Positions 1 through 11,149 of a DNA stretch of 64,000 nucleotides are shown in pieces. Within the stretch, counting starts at the first letter, position 1; each line of letters begins with the position of its first letter. The stretch lies in NCBI RefSeq assembly GCF_026210795.1, contig NC_089458.1, forward strand, positions 1,938,001 through 2,002,000, written 5' to 3'. A program made the position numbers and the translations under genes. The notes beneath the pieces were generated by a model that made no database searches, had not been told where the DNA came from, and saw only the letters and a list, made by a program, of their open reading frames with translations. This DNA is from Rhizophagus irregularis. Lineage: Eukaryota > Glomeromycota > Glomeromycetes > Glomerales > Glomeraceae.

Positions 1-2314
1 GGGTTAATATGATGAAAAGGGAAAGGAAAATTAGAAGCGGGAAAGGTTAAAGGCTTGTTTATCCCGATTTTTTAGCAAACAGGGGCTCCTCTACGGGTGC
101 CTGAATAATATTTCTTTTTTACTTTCTGCTCGTTGGGGGTAAAAGGAAGGGGGAACCGTAAAATTTGAGGGTCCGGTAAAAGTCTTTGGCCCTAATATGA
201 ATAGCTGGGCGAATGGGGACATCCCGTTTTGTGATGGTCATCAATTAAAATTATTATTATCTGTGACCATCCTACATACGTCTGTATGTGTCGACATTAC
301 CGACGTCCTTTGGTTGACCTTTCATATACTCTCATTTGTAGTACAAATGAAAAGAAAAAAAAAAATTCAAAATTACCAGCAACGAAAGAAGGATATTTTT
401 CCTTTTGATAAGTGGTCTAATGTAAATTCTAAAACAATTTTAATAAATAGAAAGTTATGGAAAGTTTGTAAGATGGAAAAATTTAGAAATTGATGAACAA
501 ACTTTTATATATTTATTTATCGGCGAATTTTTTTTATACACTGCCACATTTGATGCCACGCGGAATGTGTCAAGTTGTCAATTAAATATTTTTTTCTTTC
601 CAATCGTACAATGATTATAAAAAATCTGACTACTAATACAATCGAATAACGTATTTTTCTTATTATAAAAATTTTGTTTTGTTGGCACGATTCGCTTTTT
701 ATTATACAGACAAGATGGATAAAAAGAAATTTAAGAAAAGGGGAATTTTTTTTTTTTAAAAAAAAAGGACCTATTAACTTGAAAAGAAGGGTTAAAAATA
801 TTTTAATTAACAAAAAAAAAATTCCTCAAAAAGGTGGAAAGAACCAGTTTTCTTATATATTGCATGCAGACAATATTTCCTGCTTAAACTGAAAATTTGA
901 TTGTAGGACAATAATCATCAGAAAGATCTGTTATTTTCATATGAATTCCCGAAATTGTAAAGAACTACTAAAATGGACGAAGTATTTTCCCCAACCAAGT
1001 AGATCATAATACAATTTCAATTTGACGCATTTGGAACGCAAATCGCAAGTATTTAACTATTTTGGCATCATCTGCTTTTTAAGATGATTTTGACTGACAA
1101 ATATCCGGATATTTTAATTCAAAAAAGTTCCTGCATGCAGTTTTATATGAGCCTACTTAGTTTTAATTTTTGTGTTATAGTGATATTATATTAAAATAAA
1201 TTCCAGTAGAAACAATGTGTCGGATTGAAATTTGAAAGCGAGAGAACAACGAATTGAGATGTGAATACAAAATATTGTTTCTATAGTTTCTATAGAGGGA
1301 TAAAATTGTAACAATCAGAGAACCCACGTGGATGTGCAGTGTACATCATTTCTTTTGCATTGGGGACCAAAATGTACATTTTAATGATAAACTTTGGGGT
1401 AAAAAATAGAGATTTTTTAAAATTGGGATTGATGCATAGTTGTTTTTAGAATATAAATATTTCATCAATTTTTACGAATAATCTTTGATTTTTTATTTAG
1501 CGCATATTTATAAACAGATTACGTAATTGAAAGACAAAAATGGTGAAAGGCGGTGATATGTGTGTTATTCAAATCCTGTATCATTTCTTGTCTGTTTCAT
1601 CGTTTATAAATAATATTTCTTACCTATGATCTAATTTGATACCACATGAAAGGCAAAAATTCAAACAGTGTTACTTTTACTATTAGTATTCGGACAAAAA
1701 AATTGCCTTGGACAAAAATTTTTTTATCATTTTATTTATTAGTACAAAAAATTTATGACCGAATCGTTGCGTGTGTAACGTCATTAATCTTGCCTACAAT
1801 TTACAATTTCGGCTGAAATAAAATCTTTATTACAAATTTCAATGTTTTCTTTTTATAAAAGGAGGAATTGAATTAAATTATTTCACTATTCATACCAAAT
1901 AATCAAATTAATCACTCATATATATATATATATAAAATATCTAGTAATAGTTTACATACAAAGAATAAATATTATTATTACGCCGAAGAGAAAAAGAATT
2001 ATCTATTAATATCAATATAAGGTATTATATTTACCAAATTAAGTGACCGCAATAGCAGTTACTTAATATAACATAATTCAACTTCTATACATAATACATG
2101 CTAAGAGAAAAAGAAAATATATAAATATATATATATATATAAAATAAAGCAGCAAATTTCGTTCCTTCCTTTTAACTAAAATTAAATTTATCAAATATCA
2201 TTGTGAAGCAATTAATTATCAAAGAAAAAAAATATATATATACACACGCATAAATATGTAATATACTTCAAAAAAAAACTACGAACTATTATACCTTTAA
2301 AACAACCATATTTA
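1..2314. other. AT-rich stretch without a supportable gene
   Basis: The first 200 bases are richer in G and C than the rest, with purine-rich runs, but hold no convincing reading frame. The open frames at 197-892 are lysine- and phenylalanine-rich and look like chance frames in AT-rich DNA. Alternating AT microsatellites lie near 1918-1934 and 2125-2142. From about 2150 the stretch is probably the 3' flank of the kinase gene that ends at 2315. I see no element ends here. Confidence 0.5.
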
Positions 2315-4113
2315 TTATCTCTTAATGCCCTTTGCCCAAGCTTCAACGTCTACTTTGGAATCTTTTGCAGCTGTAACATAGGAATGTTTCTGTTTTAAAA
2401 ATATTCATTAATTAGTTAAGAAATGTGCCGTAAAAAAATATTTCCCCAAAAATTCTTACCAATAATTCATTGGGTGATGGCCGCTCACTTACTACCTTGA
2501 TCAAACTAAATAAAAAATGAAATTAAATTAAAATCTATATCTATTAGAAACTAAGTTATTCAAACATTACTTCTAATCTAACATGGTTTATTATCATATC
2601 AACATACCATTGCTGAACAAAATCATCGAAGTCTTCCGGAAATTCTCCTGTAGGTAGCCTTGGAGCGGGCTCATTTACAATGTGTTGCAAAAGTTCTAAT
2701 ACAGTCAATTGACTACCATCTGGTGGAAAAGGAAACCTACCCATTGCCAATTCCATCAGAGTAATACCAACTGACCAAACATCAGAGCGAACACTATATG
2801 AAGCACCTTGAATACGTTCCGGCTAAAAGTTTTTTTTTAGAAAAAATCGAATCATTAACAAATATTTATCGAACGAATTCCAAATAATGTTAATATTACT
2901 ACTAAAACTCACCGACATATAATTTGATGTTCCTACAAAAGTATCAGCGATAGAATTGATCAGTTGACCAGACACACCAAAATCACAGATCTTGATCTGT
3001 CCCTTTGAATTAACAAGAATATTAGAAGGCTTAACATCTTTATTATATTTAAAATAATAATAATAAAATTAGTATATTTAAGGAAGGAAAATTATTTACA
3101 TAATATACAAAATATGAAAAAAAATTTTTAAAGAAATGACATTCAGATTACCTCTATGAATAATCCTATGATTTTCGTAGAGATAATTAAGGCCTTCTAA
3201 AACCTGTAAATAAAGAATGAATTAGTCATAAAAATAGTGTATAAATATCGGAAAGATTGGAAATAAAACATACTGCCAACGTGATTTTGCCGACAATTTC
3301 TAAAGGTACAGGTCCTTTCTTTTTATAGATGTTGTCGAGTGAACTAAATTGAAATAATATAATATTCGAAAAGTTTAATGAGTTATATATGGAGTCAAAA
3401 ACGAAAGATCATGCTTAAAATATATCAAACTATGTATTATCTAACAGCACTTACCCAACATCCATATATTCCATACACATTGAAATGTCTGCATCAGACA
3501 TAAATGCACCATAAAATGATACTATGTATTTTGAATTACAATCATGGAGAATTTGAAGTTCTCGAAGAATTTGTTTGCGAACACTTGGATTTGCGTCAAT
3601 ATGAATAATCTAAGAAAATGCATCGATTATAAGGAGAAAGATGAATTGATGTCAGAAATTACTTCAAGAAATTAAAGGGAAAAAGGGCATCAATGTTTGC
3701 GAATTTTCTTTTAGTTATTTTGGTTCGAAATAATTACCCCAAATATAATTAATTGACTAACGTGTGAAAATTAGCAAGAAATTTTTTTTTTTTTTTGGAT
3801 TTGAATCACTACCAAAGGTTTTTCTTTTAGTATATTATACCTTTTTTGCCATCAAAGTCTTGGTGGTAATGTGCATAACTTGCGATACTGTACCACCGTT
3901 GCCTGCTCCAAGTTCTTTTAAATGCTTCAAATCTTCAGCTTTTAAATCCAATCTAAATTCCAGCCCAAACTCAAGGTCTGTAAGGCGTTGAGCTAATCCA
4001 TCTTTTGAATCATCCGTACCATTCTTCGGTGACGAAACAACTGGAGAACTTTCAAGCTTTAGCTGTATATTTCGTTTTTTGCGTATGGATCTAGTAGTAG
4101 TATTAGGCAACAT
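2315..4113 (-). CDS. MAP kinase kinase (STE7/MEK family), 8 exons
   Basis: Dual-specificity kinase expected to phosphorylate a MAP kinase in a cytoplasmic signalling cascade. The exons I read on the minus strand are 4113-3841, 3609-3455, 3343-3274, 3203-3152, 3037-2913, 2822-2608, 2505-2460 and 2389-2315. All introns are GT-AG, and the joined frame is 1011 nt, 336 residues. Visible motifs are a glycine loop GAGNGG (69-74), the ATP-binding lysine in LMAKK (K91), the catalytic HRDVKPSN (D184), DFGVSGQL (D202), and an activation loop with S212 and T216 spaced as in MEK enzymes (SIADT), followed by SPER. A short MEK-type C-terminal tail follows the kinase core. The N-terminus is basic and could hold a MAP kinase docking site. 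I cannot tell which fungal MAP kinase pathway it serves. It is divergent from the CsbD-like gene, 749 bp away. Confidence 0.93.
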
Positions 4114-4862
4114 GTAGATCTCTGGTTTTTTTTGTTAGTTTATGGAATTCAAAAGGTATAAAAAAAGCGATTTGAAGAATGAATGAAAAATAACTATCAA
4201 ATATAGTTAAATGAAAATTTTTATGGAATTATTTATGAAAAAAAAATTGAAATAAGAGAGAGAACAAGAATGCTGAATATAATGTAACTCCAAACAGTTT
4301 ACTGTTGTGCAAGTAACTCAAAAAGGTCGACTTTTTTTTTGTGTGTTGAACTATAAAACTTGAAATTATCCAATAAAAGTAATAAGTATAAGGTATATCC
4401 CAAGATATTACGATTAGTGAAGAATTCTATTTGTTAAACATTTTACAGTATCAAAAAGCTTATTAATTGTTAATTTCAACTTGGCTTTTTTCCTCGATCT
4501 CTCTTTTTTTGTCTTTTTTTGGTTGAACAAGATCAATATTTGGACCACACATGAGTCAATCACTCATTTGATGTCTACTACATTCCCTTACATTGTAGTC
4601 GGATATTTTGACTTGATGATTTGGATCAACAAAGAGAAATGATGATATGATGACTATCTATGACATCATGACATCATCGAATGCACAGATGATGTATTAA
4701 TGACAATTTTATTTCGTCAAATTTTAATGACGTTAACATGACATACCTGGCAATGGTTAACAATTATATAAACTAGCGTTTTCCCCTCGTTTTTTTTCAG
4801 TCAAAAATTCATCGATTCAAAAAAGTATTAATTAAACAATCAAAAAAATCAAATCACTAACA
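4114..4862. promoter_or_regulatory. Divergent promoter with bZIP-type sites and TATA box
   Basis: This 749-bp region separates the start codons of the kinase (minus) and the CsbD-like gene (plus). On the CsbD side it holds TGAGTCA at 4552-4558 (the AP-1/Gcn4 type), two directly abutting TGACATCA octamers at 4661-4676 (one base from the CRE palindrome), and TGACGTTA at 4728-4735. A TATATAA box lies at 4765-4771, about 92 bp before the ATG at 4863, with a pyrimidine-rich stretch at 4782-4800. The sites are read directly. Control by a stress bZIP factor such as an ATF/CREB homologue is an inference. Confidence 0.55.
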
Positions 4863-5377
4863 ATGTCTGATCAACCAAGCAAAACTAATGCTAACGTCAA
4901 CTATTACACTGGTTCTGCTAAAGAACAAGGTAAGGTGTTGTTTCGTAATTAAACTTCATTATTTAATAAAATTCTCATCTCACTTTTCTTGTGGTAGTTG
5001 GTAACTTAACTGGCAACGAAAGACTTCAAACTGAAGGTAAAATAGCACAAGACCGTAGTAATGCCGAATATGATGCAGCCGACAAAGCCCCTTCGAAAAT
5101 TACCGGAAATTATAATGCTGCGGTCGGAGCTGTAAAAGAAATGGTTGGATCTACTCTTGGTTATACTGAACTTGAAAAATCTGGCGCCCAACAACGTCTT
5201 GATGGCAATGCTGAACTTGAAGCAGCTAAAGCTTCTGAATATGTATCAGGCGCTGGTGATAAAGTCAAAGGCGTCGTTAAGGAAAATGTTGGTAGTACCA
5301 TTGGAGATGAAAAGATGGAAGCTCAAGGATACGCTACTAAATTAAAGGGAGAAAGTAAAATGGAGAGGAATGAGTAA
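4863..5377 (+). CDS. CsbD-like stress-response protein, 2 exons
   Basis: Small hydrophilic protein of 148 residues. Exon 1 is 4863-4929 and exon 2 is 4998-5377; the intron starts GTAAGG and ends TAG, and the joined frame is 447 nt. The body has two units of the CsbD type: one at residues 22-60 beginning VGNLTGNERLQTEGK, and a second near the C-terminus with the pattern GDKVKGVVKENVGSTIGDE. Both are rich in G, K and E, with alternating amphipathic helices. CsbD proteins are general-stress proteins in bacteria, and fungal relatives are induced by stress and called DNA-binding, but the molecular role is poorly defined. No signal peptide or membrane segment is seen. A TATA box and bZIP-type sites lie upstream. 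Confidence 0.88.
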
Positions 5378-5924
5378 AACCGTTAAAAATTTTAATCTAA
5401 AAAACATTTGTAACATTCATTAATAACATTCATTAATATATATATTTATTTTTATTTGTTATTTCATTAATTTTATATCGAAACCAGGTAGTCTTTAATA
5501 CGTTTTATTTAAATAAAATATTTTTCACAAATAATCATTAAATAAAATTATTATTTCGTGCAAACATTTTTATATAATATTTGATTCATTTCTGTAAACC
5601 AATTTCAATTTTGTGTACTTTTGTCAATTAGTACCGTTACCTTTATCAAGTAGCGTAAATAAATAACCTTAAAAAAAATGCAAAAGCTTTATCACAATTT
5701 TTTTTTAACGATTTACTGGTCAGAGTACCTTGAACGTGAGCTTTATCTGATAAATCTATATAATTAAAAAAATTTGTAACGTTTAGATTACCTGTATAAA
5801 TAAATTTCCGTATTTCCATTGGCCAGTTTATTACGTTGACGTTCAACAAATTCAAAAAAAATGAAATTTATATGATTATTATTACTCCATTCAGCCAATC
5901 CTGGTGCGAAGCAACGGGTTACAA
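5378..5924. other. CsbD 3' flank and unassigned AT-rich DNA
   Basis: The first part is the probable 3' UTR of the CsbD-like gene, with AATAAA-like runs near 5510-5550. The remainder has no convincing coding frame; the minus frame at 5646-5855 is not supported by composition or motifs. The stretch may belong to a Helitron-like element whose 3' end is at about 5928. Confidence 0.4.
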
Positions 5925-5929
5925 CTAGT
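5900..5929 (+). mobile_element. Possible Helitron 3' terminus
   Basis: The segment has a short stem-loop-like GGTGCGAAGCAAC, a GGGTTA spacer and then CTAG followed by T at 5925-5929. Helitrons end in a hairpin followed by CTRR and insert before T. The stem here is imperfect and no 5' TC end was located, so this is only a candidate. Confidence 0.3.
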
Positions 5930-6114
5930 TAAGATTATTTATAAAAAACAATAAATTTTACATTATAAAAATGCAAGTTTATGGCATAAAACAAACTGTT
6001 GATATAGAAGGCTGGGATCTTAATGAGTTTTAAGTGAATCATTTCATTTAATCTTGTACCAGCAAAACTGTTGGTCGGTTTGGTTGATCAAAAATTCCAA
6101 TGAACAATTATGAC

Positions 6115-6284
6115 TAAGGGTGCAAACTTAATGACGTGCGTAACTCCACGTCATAGACGTATAACTCTAAGAAAAGTATAATTATTTTATAATAAAATGT
6201 ATAGACGTAATATTATATTAAGTTAAGTCACATCATAGACGTAACTGGGACGTAACCCTAAGGAAGAGTTAAGTTTGCATCTCT
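6115..6284. mobile_element. 170-bp MITE with GTGCAAACTTAA ends
   Basis: The left end reads TAAGGGTGCAAACTTAA. The right end read in reverse gives AGAGATGCAAACTTAA, so the inner 12 bp of the inverted repeat match. The interior repeats GACGTAAC-like words. It is flanked by AATTATGAC at 6106-6114 and 6285-6293. A 3-bp TAA duplication of the PIF/Harbinger type is an alternative reading of the same boundaries. Confidence 0.6.
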
Positions 6285-6293
6285 AATTATGAC

Positions 6294-6407
6294 GCAAATG
6301 TATCTTTTTTATACGTGTACGACATAGTATCTTATACAACCTATATTATGTGACATATACTTCGTATAAGAACATAGCACCTGATCGTATAAAAACGATA
6401 CATTTGC
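6294..6407. mobile_element. 114-bp MITE with GCAAATGTATC ends
   Basis: The inverted ends are GCAAATGTATC on the left and GATACATTTGC on the right, continuing inward with an A/T-rich TTTTTATACG match. It is flanked by the same 9-bp word AATTATGAC at 6285-6293 and 6408-6416. A 9-bp duplication is typical of MULE-type elements, so it may be a MULE MITE. Confidence 0.6.
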
Positions 6408-6506
6408 AATTATGACTCATAAAAATAGTTGATTTATTTATAACTATTAATTACTTTTTTTTGGAAATGGATCACTATAAAAGGTGACTCATTTTTTTTT
6501 TTGAAC

Positions 6507-7010
6507 TGATGGATCCTTTCTTAAATTTTCAGCCAGAATTTGTCTGGACTACTAAAGCAAAAAAGCAAGCAGACGAATAGAACCAAGAATTATTGAAAAC
6601 GTTTTACTTGCATATCAAAACAGTGATCCTACTACTCAACGGTGTAAGAGTAATAAATATCCTAACCAGAGAGCAGTTATTCAACAGGAAATTTTTGATT
6701 GAAAAATTCTTCGTGTGGTTGTAGACATAACAACTGATCCTTGGGTTATAATAACTTATTATTATAGCCAGAAAAGAAGATACTGGAACCAATATGTCTA
6801 TTAAAGTTAGCTCTGAGAGAGATAACGCCACCACAATGCATGATCTAAAGAAATTGTCAGACAAGCGAGTACAAGTAAGCAGTTTTCGTCAAGATTCTGA
6901 TCTATCCAGCTTGGACATAGATGTAAGTGTTTGGAATCTATTCCATGTTTTTTTTTGTGTACTTTTCTAACTTCTATTATAATTTTTAGGTTTTAGTAGA
7001 AGATTGGTAA
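6507..7010 (+). pseudogene. Degraded DUF4258-like coding region
   Basis: Starts ATG at 6507 and reads about 23 residues to a stop. The same protein then resumes in another frame: an IEPRIIENVLLAYQ helix, then RAVIQQEIFD, a TGA near 6702, then ILRVVVDIT and WVIITYY. This order (helix, then two beta strands ending in ITVY-like) is what I expect for the DUF4258 fold. A further frame change leads to an acidic tail, a plausible intron (6923-6989) and a stop at 7008-7010. At least two frame changes and one stop make it a likely pseudogene. In bacteria DUF4258 genes often neighbour DUF2283 genes, and the next gene here is DUF2283-like. The assignment is from pattern memory only. Confidence 0.5.
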
Positions 7011-7071
7011 AATAAATAGATATTTGAATTTTGCGTACCTATTTTTGGTTTACAACTTTTGTGTACTAATA

Positions 7072-7635
7072 ATGCATGCCGGTTTGTTTTCATTTACTCC
7101 ACAATGTGGTTATGCAAGGCCTGACATAGTTTTCAGATACTATGAGGATACTGATGATTTGGCAGTTTATTTCGTAAAAGCGTCCCCCGGTGTTATAGAC
7201 TACTGCGAAGATACCTCTGATGACATTCTTGTATCTTATGACAGTAATGACAAGATTGTATCGGTTGACATAGATGGAATATCAAAAATATTACAGTGTC
7301 ATATGTTTGATGTGAGAGAGGAAGTGGATGGAAAACCACCTCTTATGCTCAATTCTATTTATTATCGAGATTCAGATACTCTAAAAGTTTATTTTATTGA
7401 TTTCATTCCGTCTGCAAGCACTGTATGTAAGAAAACTGATATTGAGGATATCGAAATAGAAGTAGATGACACTGGACGAATTGTTTGCATTTTATTTTGC
7501 AATGCTAATGAGAAAATAGCAAAACTAATAACTGAAGAAGAAAGGAAAAGCCTTGCATTAAAATGTGAAGAAGAAACAAAGGAACTTGAAAAGTGGTCAA
7601 ATAGGATTGTTCGTGTATATAATGGAAAGTTTTAG
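7072..7635 (+). CDS. DUF2283-like protein, two tandem units
   Basis: Reading from the first in-frame ATG at 7072 gives 187 residues; the open frame extends upstream to 7024 without an ATG. Two units share the pattern (R)YY.D.D.L.V+F followed by a D-I-E/D-V-D motif and I-V-S/C-I: the first at about residues 22-72, the second at about 98-150. This matches the small beta-strand DUF2283 domain, whose function is unknown. The C-terminus is a charged helix. A splice acceptor-like TTTTCAG at about 7131-7137 just before the first unit suggests the true start could be an upstream exon. It follows a degraded DUF4258-like region; whether the two were once one gene is not resolved. Confidence 0.6.
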   Translation: MHAGLFSFTPQCGYARPDIVFRYYEDTDDLAVYFVKASPGVIDYCEDTSDDILVSYDSNDKIVSVDIDGISKILQCHMFDVREEVDGKPPLMLNSIYYRDSDTLKVYFIDFIPSASTVCKKTDIEDIEIEVDDTGRIVCILFCNANEKIAKLITEEERKSLALKCEEETKELEKWSNRIVRVYNGKF

Positions 7636-8319
7636 TCTTAATTAGGGTAAACATATTATTATAAAGAAATTATAAATTTATCCAATTTATTTTATTTTTT
7701 ACTATTACTTGCTATGCAAAAACTAGAATCCCATTCAATATTATTGCATTTTCTATCTGATTAATTTGTAATTATTTTTGGATAATAAAACAATCACATT
7801 GTTGAACTACTATATATATAATTTCTTATTGTACTATGCTATCATTTTTTCCGTGTTTTTCAAGTTTAGAATAGTATAATAAGTTCTTATCCTATTATAT
7901 ATAGAAAGATGGATAGTGATACTTTACTAAGATGTTGTAACGTTTGACAACTACTGACTAAAAAATACTAATGTCTGATACATAAGATGCATGTGAAATT
8001 TGCCAAGAAAAAATTTGGTTGGGCATAAATGATTGGTAAAAATGATAGCAAGTAAATTATGTAGCTTGCTTTCAAGAAAGGGAGTACGCGAGTCCCTGCG
8101 CCATATTAATTCGCATCACTACCATTACTACTATTATTATTATCCACAAAATTAACTCTCTTTTTTCCCTCCCTATTGACTCATGGAATTATTTTATCCA
8201 TAAAAGGGGACTTTTGATGGCGATAGAAAGTTGCCAATGTCGCCAAACTAAAACCATTTCCTGAGATAATATATTATACATCTGTGTAGGAAAACGTATC
8301 ATAACAAAACAATAAACAA
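7636..8319. other. Intergenic, no gene seen
   Basis: AT-rich, with a weak inverted repeat around 7810-7905 (TTATTGTACTAT against ATAGTATAATAA). No reading frame or element boundary is supported. Confidence 0.4.
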
Positions 8320-8559
8320 TCAATTGTGATACATGGCTTGTGATAGAAATCTGTTGGAGCCAGCTGTAAAAGAATAATATGCATGCATATTAGTCATAGG
8401 AAATCGATTGTCAAATACTTATAAGAACATACCTTGCGAAATAGCATCATTTCTCTTTCTCAGAAGTTTATTATTTAGTGCTAGAATTGATCTTTCTAGA
8501 CCATTATTTCTTCTGGTCTGTTGTATGAATAAATTTTCCAAAAAAATGATTTTGATCAT
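8320..8559 (-). CDS. Small two-exon coiled-coil ORF or gene remnant
   Basis: Exon 1 is 8559-8433 and exon 2 is 8363-8320, with a GTATGT donor and a TTTTACAG acceptor; the joined frame is 171 nt, 56 residues. The protein is basic and helical, with the segment GLERSILALNNKLLRKRND, which could form a short coiled coil. The intron sites fit well, but the product is tiny and unrecognised. It may be the 3' end of an older gene. Confidence 0.35.
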
Positions 8560-8805
8560 CTGGATATTATTTCATAGAATGTGATCACGATTGATATAAA
8601 ACATAAAAATCCTGTCCATTAATTAGCCGATCTCTTAGTTTTTGATCAAATGCTAAATTACCCTATGGGCCCCTCCTCCCGGCACTATGCCCTAAAATAA
8701 TTAGAAGCATTAATGCATATAAACCTGGACAACTAAGCATATTGGAAAAAGTTAATTTTTATTGACAAAATTTCTATTACGATCCATATTAGCCGTAGGC
8801 TAAGC

Positions 8806-9102
8806 AGGACCCCGGATATCTAATATAAAGGTCATAATGGACTTTTGGCCAAAAACACCCCTTTTTGCTGAAACTCAAAAAATCGTTTTTTGTAAATATC
8901 TCAGCATCCAGTAATTCAATTTTAATGAACTTTTTTTTATTTTGTAGCCCTCATTTAGCTCTACAATTTAAAAAAACGTTCATCAAAATTGGACTACTGG
9001 ATGCCAAGATATTTACAAAAAACGATTTTTTGAGCCCCTGAAAAATGAGCCAATCTGCCGAAAGTGTGACTTATGACCTGTTTTGGAGATATCCGGAGTC
9101 CT
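8806..9102. mobile_element. AGGACC-family MITE, 297 bp, 8-bp duplication
   Basis: Termini are AGGACCCCGGATATCT (8806-8821) and the inverted AGGACTCCGGATATCT (9087-9102), 15 of 16 matching. The flanks are a perfect 8-bp duplication GGCTAAGC (8798-8805 and 9103-9110). Inside is a long inverted repeat: arms of about 65 bp at roughly 8871-8935 and 8975-9042 around a 40-bp loop. It has no coding capacity. The ends match those of the elements at 25404-40662, 42573-45657 and 59484-61071. Confidence 0.9.
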
Positions 9103-9173
9103 GGCTAAGCCACTTACATGATTCGAAAAAAAAGTCCAGTACCTATGCGAATATGTGATTCGCTTTGATAATT

Positions 9174-10762
9174 CTAAGCAGTTACTGGAAAGATAATAGG
9201 ACTCATCATTGGAGACCCTCTCCTTTCGTATCTTCTATCGCGATAATAATAACCTCTATCATATTCACCGCATTCATTATATCCACTATATCCATTATAT
9301 CCATCATTATCTGAATCGTCTGGCATTTCATCTCCAGAATTACTATCAGGATCAGAGATATTATTACATGAATTAAAGTTACCATCGTGCGTATTAGCAT
9401 CATTTATCTCATCAAAATACATATCATCGACCGAAGTGACAGTGTTCACTTTACTGGGATTCACCTCATTGAAAAACATATCTTTATCAAACCATTTTCC
9501 TTGGAATTATCAGAAAAATTGCTGTTAAGGCGCTTTGCAAAGATATAGGCTAATGGGATAGATGCAGTTGGAATGCTTACCTCAGCTGAACCGCTTTTGA
9601 TACATTAACCTTTTAAAATCATTTATAATACTTTAGATCTGATTATTAGATAAACTCAAAATTGCACTTATACTACAAGTAATTACCTGAATTTTATCAA
9701 TTCCTATTCCTATAAATAGCAAGTAAATTCTTTTGGCTCTAAATTTTTTCTAACGCAGGTTCACATCAGTAATATTGGGGAGAAGGACTTTGATCTCATT
9801 ATACACCTTGATATTATTTACAGACTTGATATCCCTGACTTGATCTTCATATGCTTTATAGAAGCAATATAATACCAGCATATAATTTCCTTTTATCTGA
9901 CTTTGATTGCTATTCTAAATAGATTAACTATATTTTGCACTGTAAATTTACTAGATTCTATTAGAATTGTTTCTAAGAAGACTTCAGAAATCTGAATATC
10001 AAATGTTTTATTTTCACTTTGTAAAGTGAATCCCTTACTTTTCATATAAGCAGGTAACTTGTATCTCAAATCTTGTTCTACTTTCTGTTTAACAGAATCC
10101 AAAAAAGTTACAACTGTTCCTGAATTCAGGTTCACTTTGTAAACAACTACCTCTAGTAACGAATCATTTTGAAGTTTCTTCTCTCGCTTTTTTTCCCTAA
10201 TCTCATTATCAACCTTTTTCTTTTATATCACATTTAAGAATTCATCAGTTTTTTTATCCTCTTCGTAAATTGAAGAGTTGGCAGGCACAGTTACCTCTAG
10301 TACCACATTATTTACTTTACCATTAGGCCTACACTGCTTGAGCTGATTTATAACTGAAATGAGTAAGTTGGCAGGTTTTTTGGAAATCAATTCATCTATT
10401 TTCTTATCTGATACCTTTAGTATTTCTTTTAGTAACTGAATGTCAGCATTATTTTGCTGGTCCACCATGAAGTCAGATATATCAACAGCTGATACCAGAT
10501 TATCTATAGATAACCGCACCTCTGCTTTCACTTTCTTATCATTTTGTGGCTATTCAGTTGCTTCAGTAATACCCTGTTCCAATATTGCGAGCTTGACTTC
10601 AAGTTTCCTGACTCTAAACTTGAGTTCAGTATTCTCAGCATTATACTTAGCATTTTTCTCCATAATTTGCTTTAGAAATTCAGCTTTCTCAGCCTTAAGC
10701 TTAGCATTCTTAGCTTTAAGCTCACTAATACATTGTTTTAATAATTCAAGCTCTAATGTCAT
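9174..10762 (-). pseudogene. Multicopy coiled-coil family gene, broken
   Basis: Read on the minus strand from ATG at 10762, one frame continues to 9893 (about 290 codons), interrupted only by TAG at 10550-10552 and TAA at 10223-10225. The N-terminus is a heptad-rich coiled coil (MTLELELLKQCISELKAKNA onward). The middle is charged and helical. A separate frame at 9479-9174 encodes an acidic D/N/S-rich then Y/R-rich tail ending PMMSPIIFPVTA, which I take as the last exon. The style resembles a large gene family I associate with Rhizophagus; no function is known to me. The hAT element at 10810 lies 48 bp upstream of the ATG and may have removed the promoter. Confidence 0.5.
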
Positions 10763-11149
10763 GATTTAAAATAAAAAAATCACGTGCGTATTATAAATTA
10801 TAATACTGATAAGGATGTTAACAGTTCAGTCCATCTGGTTTTTGGTCCAAAAACTGGTGGTTTGAGTACAAAACTGAACCGTTATAGGTTTAGAACTAGA
10901 GTTTGAACTGAAGTTTAGACCGAAGTTTAGACCGGATATTTATAGTATTTTATACAAAATTTTGTAATGCAGATCATAAACTTAAATATATTATATATCG
11001 TCAAAAAATTTTTTATTATAAGAAAAAAAATTACTAACAAAATTTCACATAATGTAAAAAAAAAGGAAAAAAAAAAGACATATTGCAAGTATTGATTCAA
11101 TTTTCCATTCTTTCTCTTTCTGATATTCAAATAATTGCCCTTGCATTTC

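Noticed and set aside
197-892. Short frames at the window start as genes
   Set aside because: Low-complexity lysine/phenylalanine composition, overlapping frames on both strands, no splice or family support.
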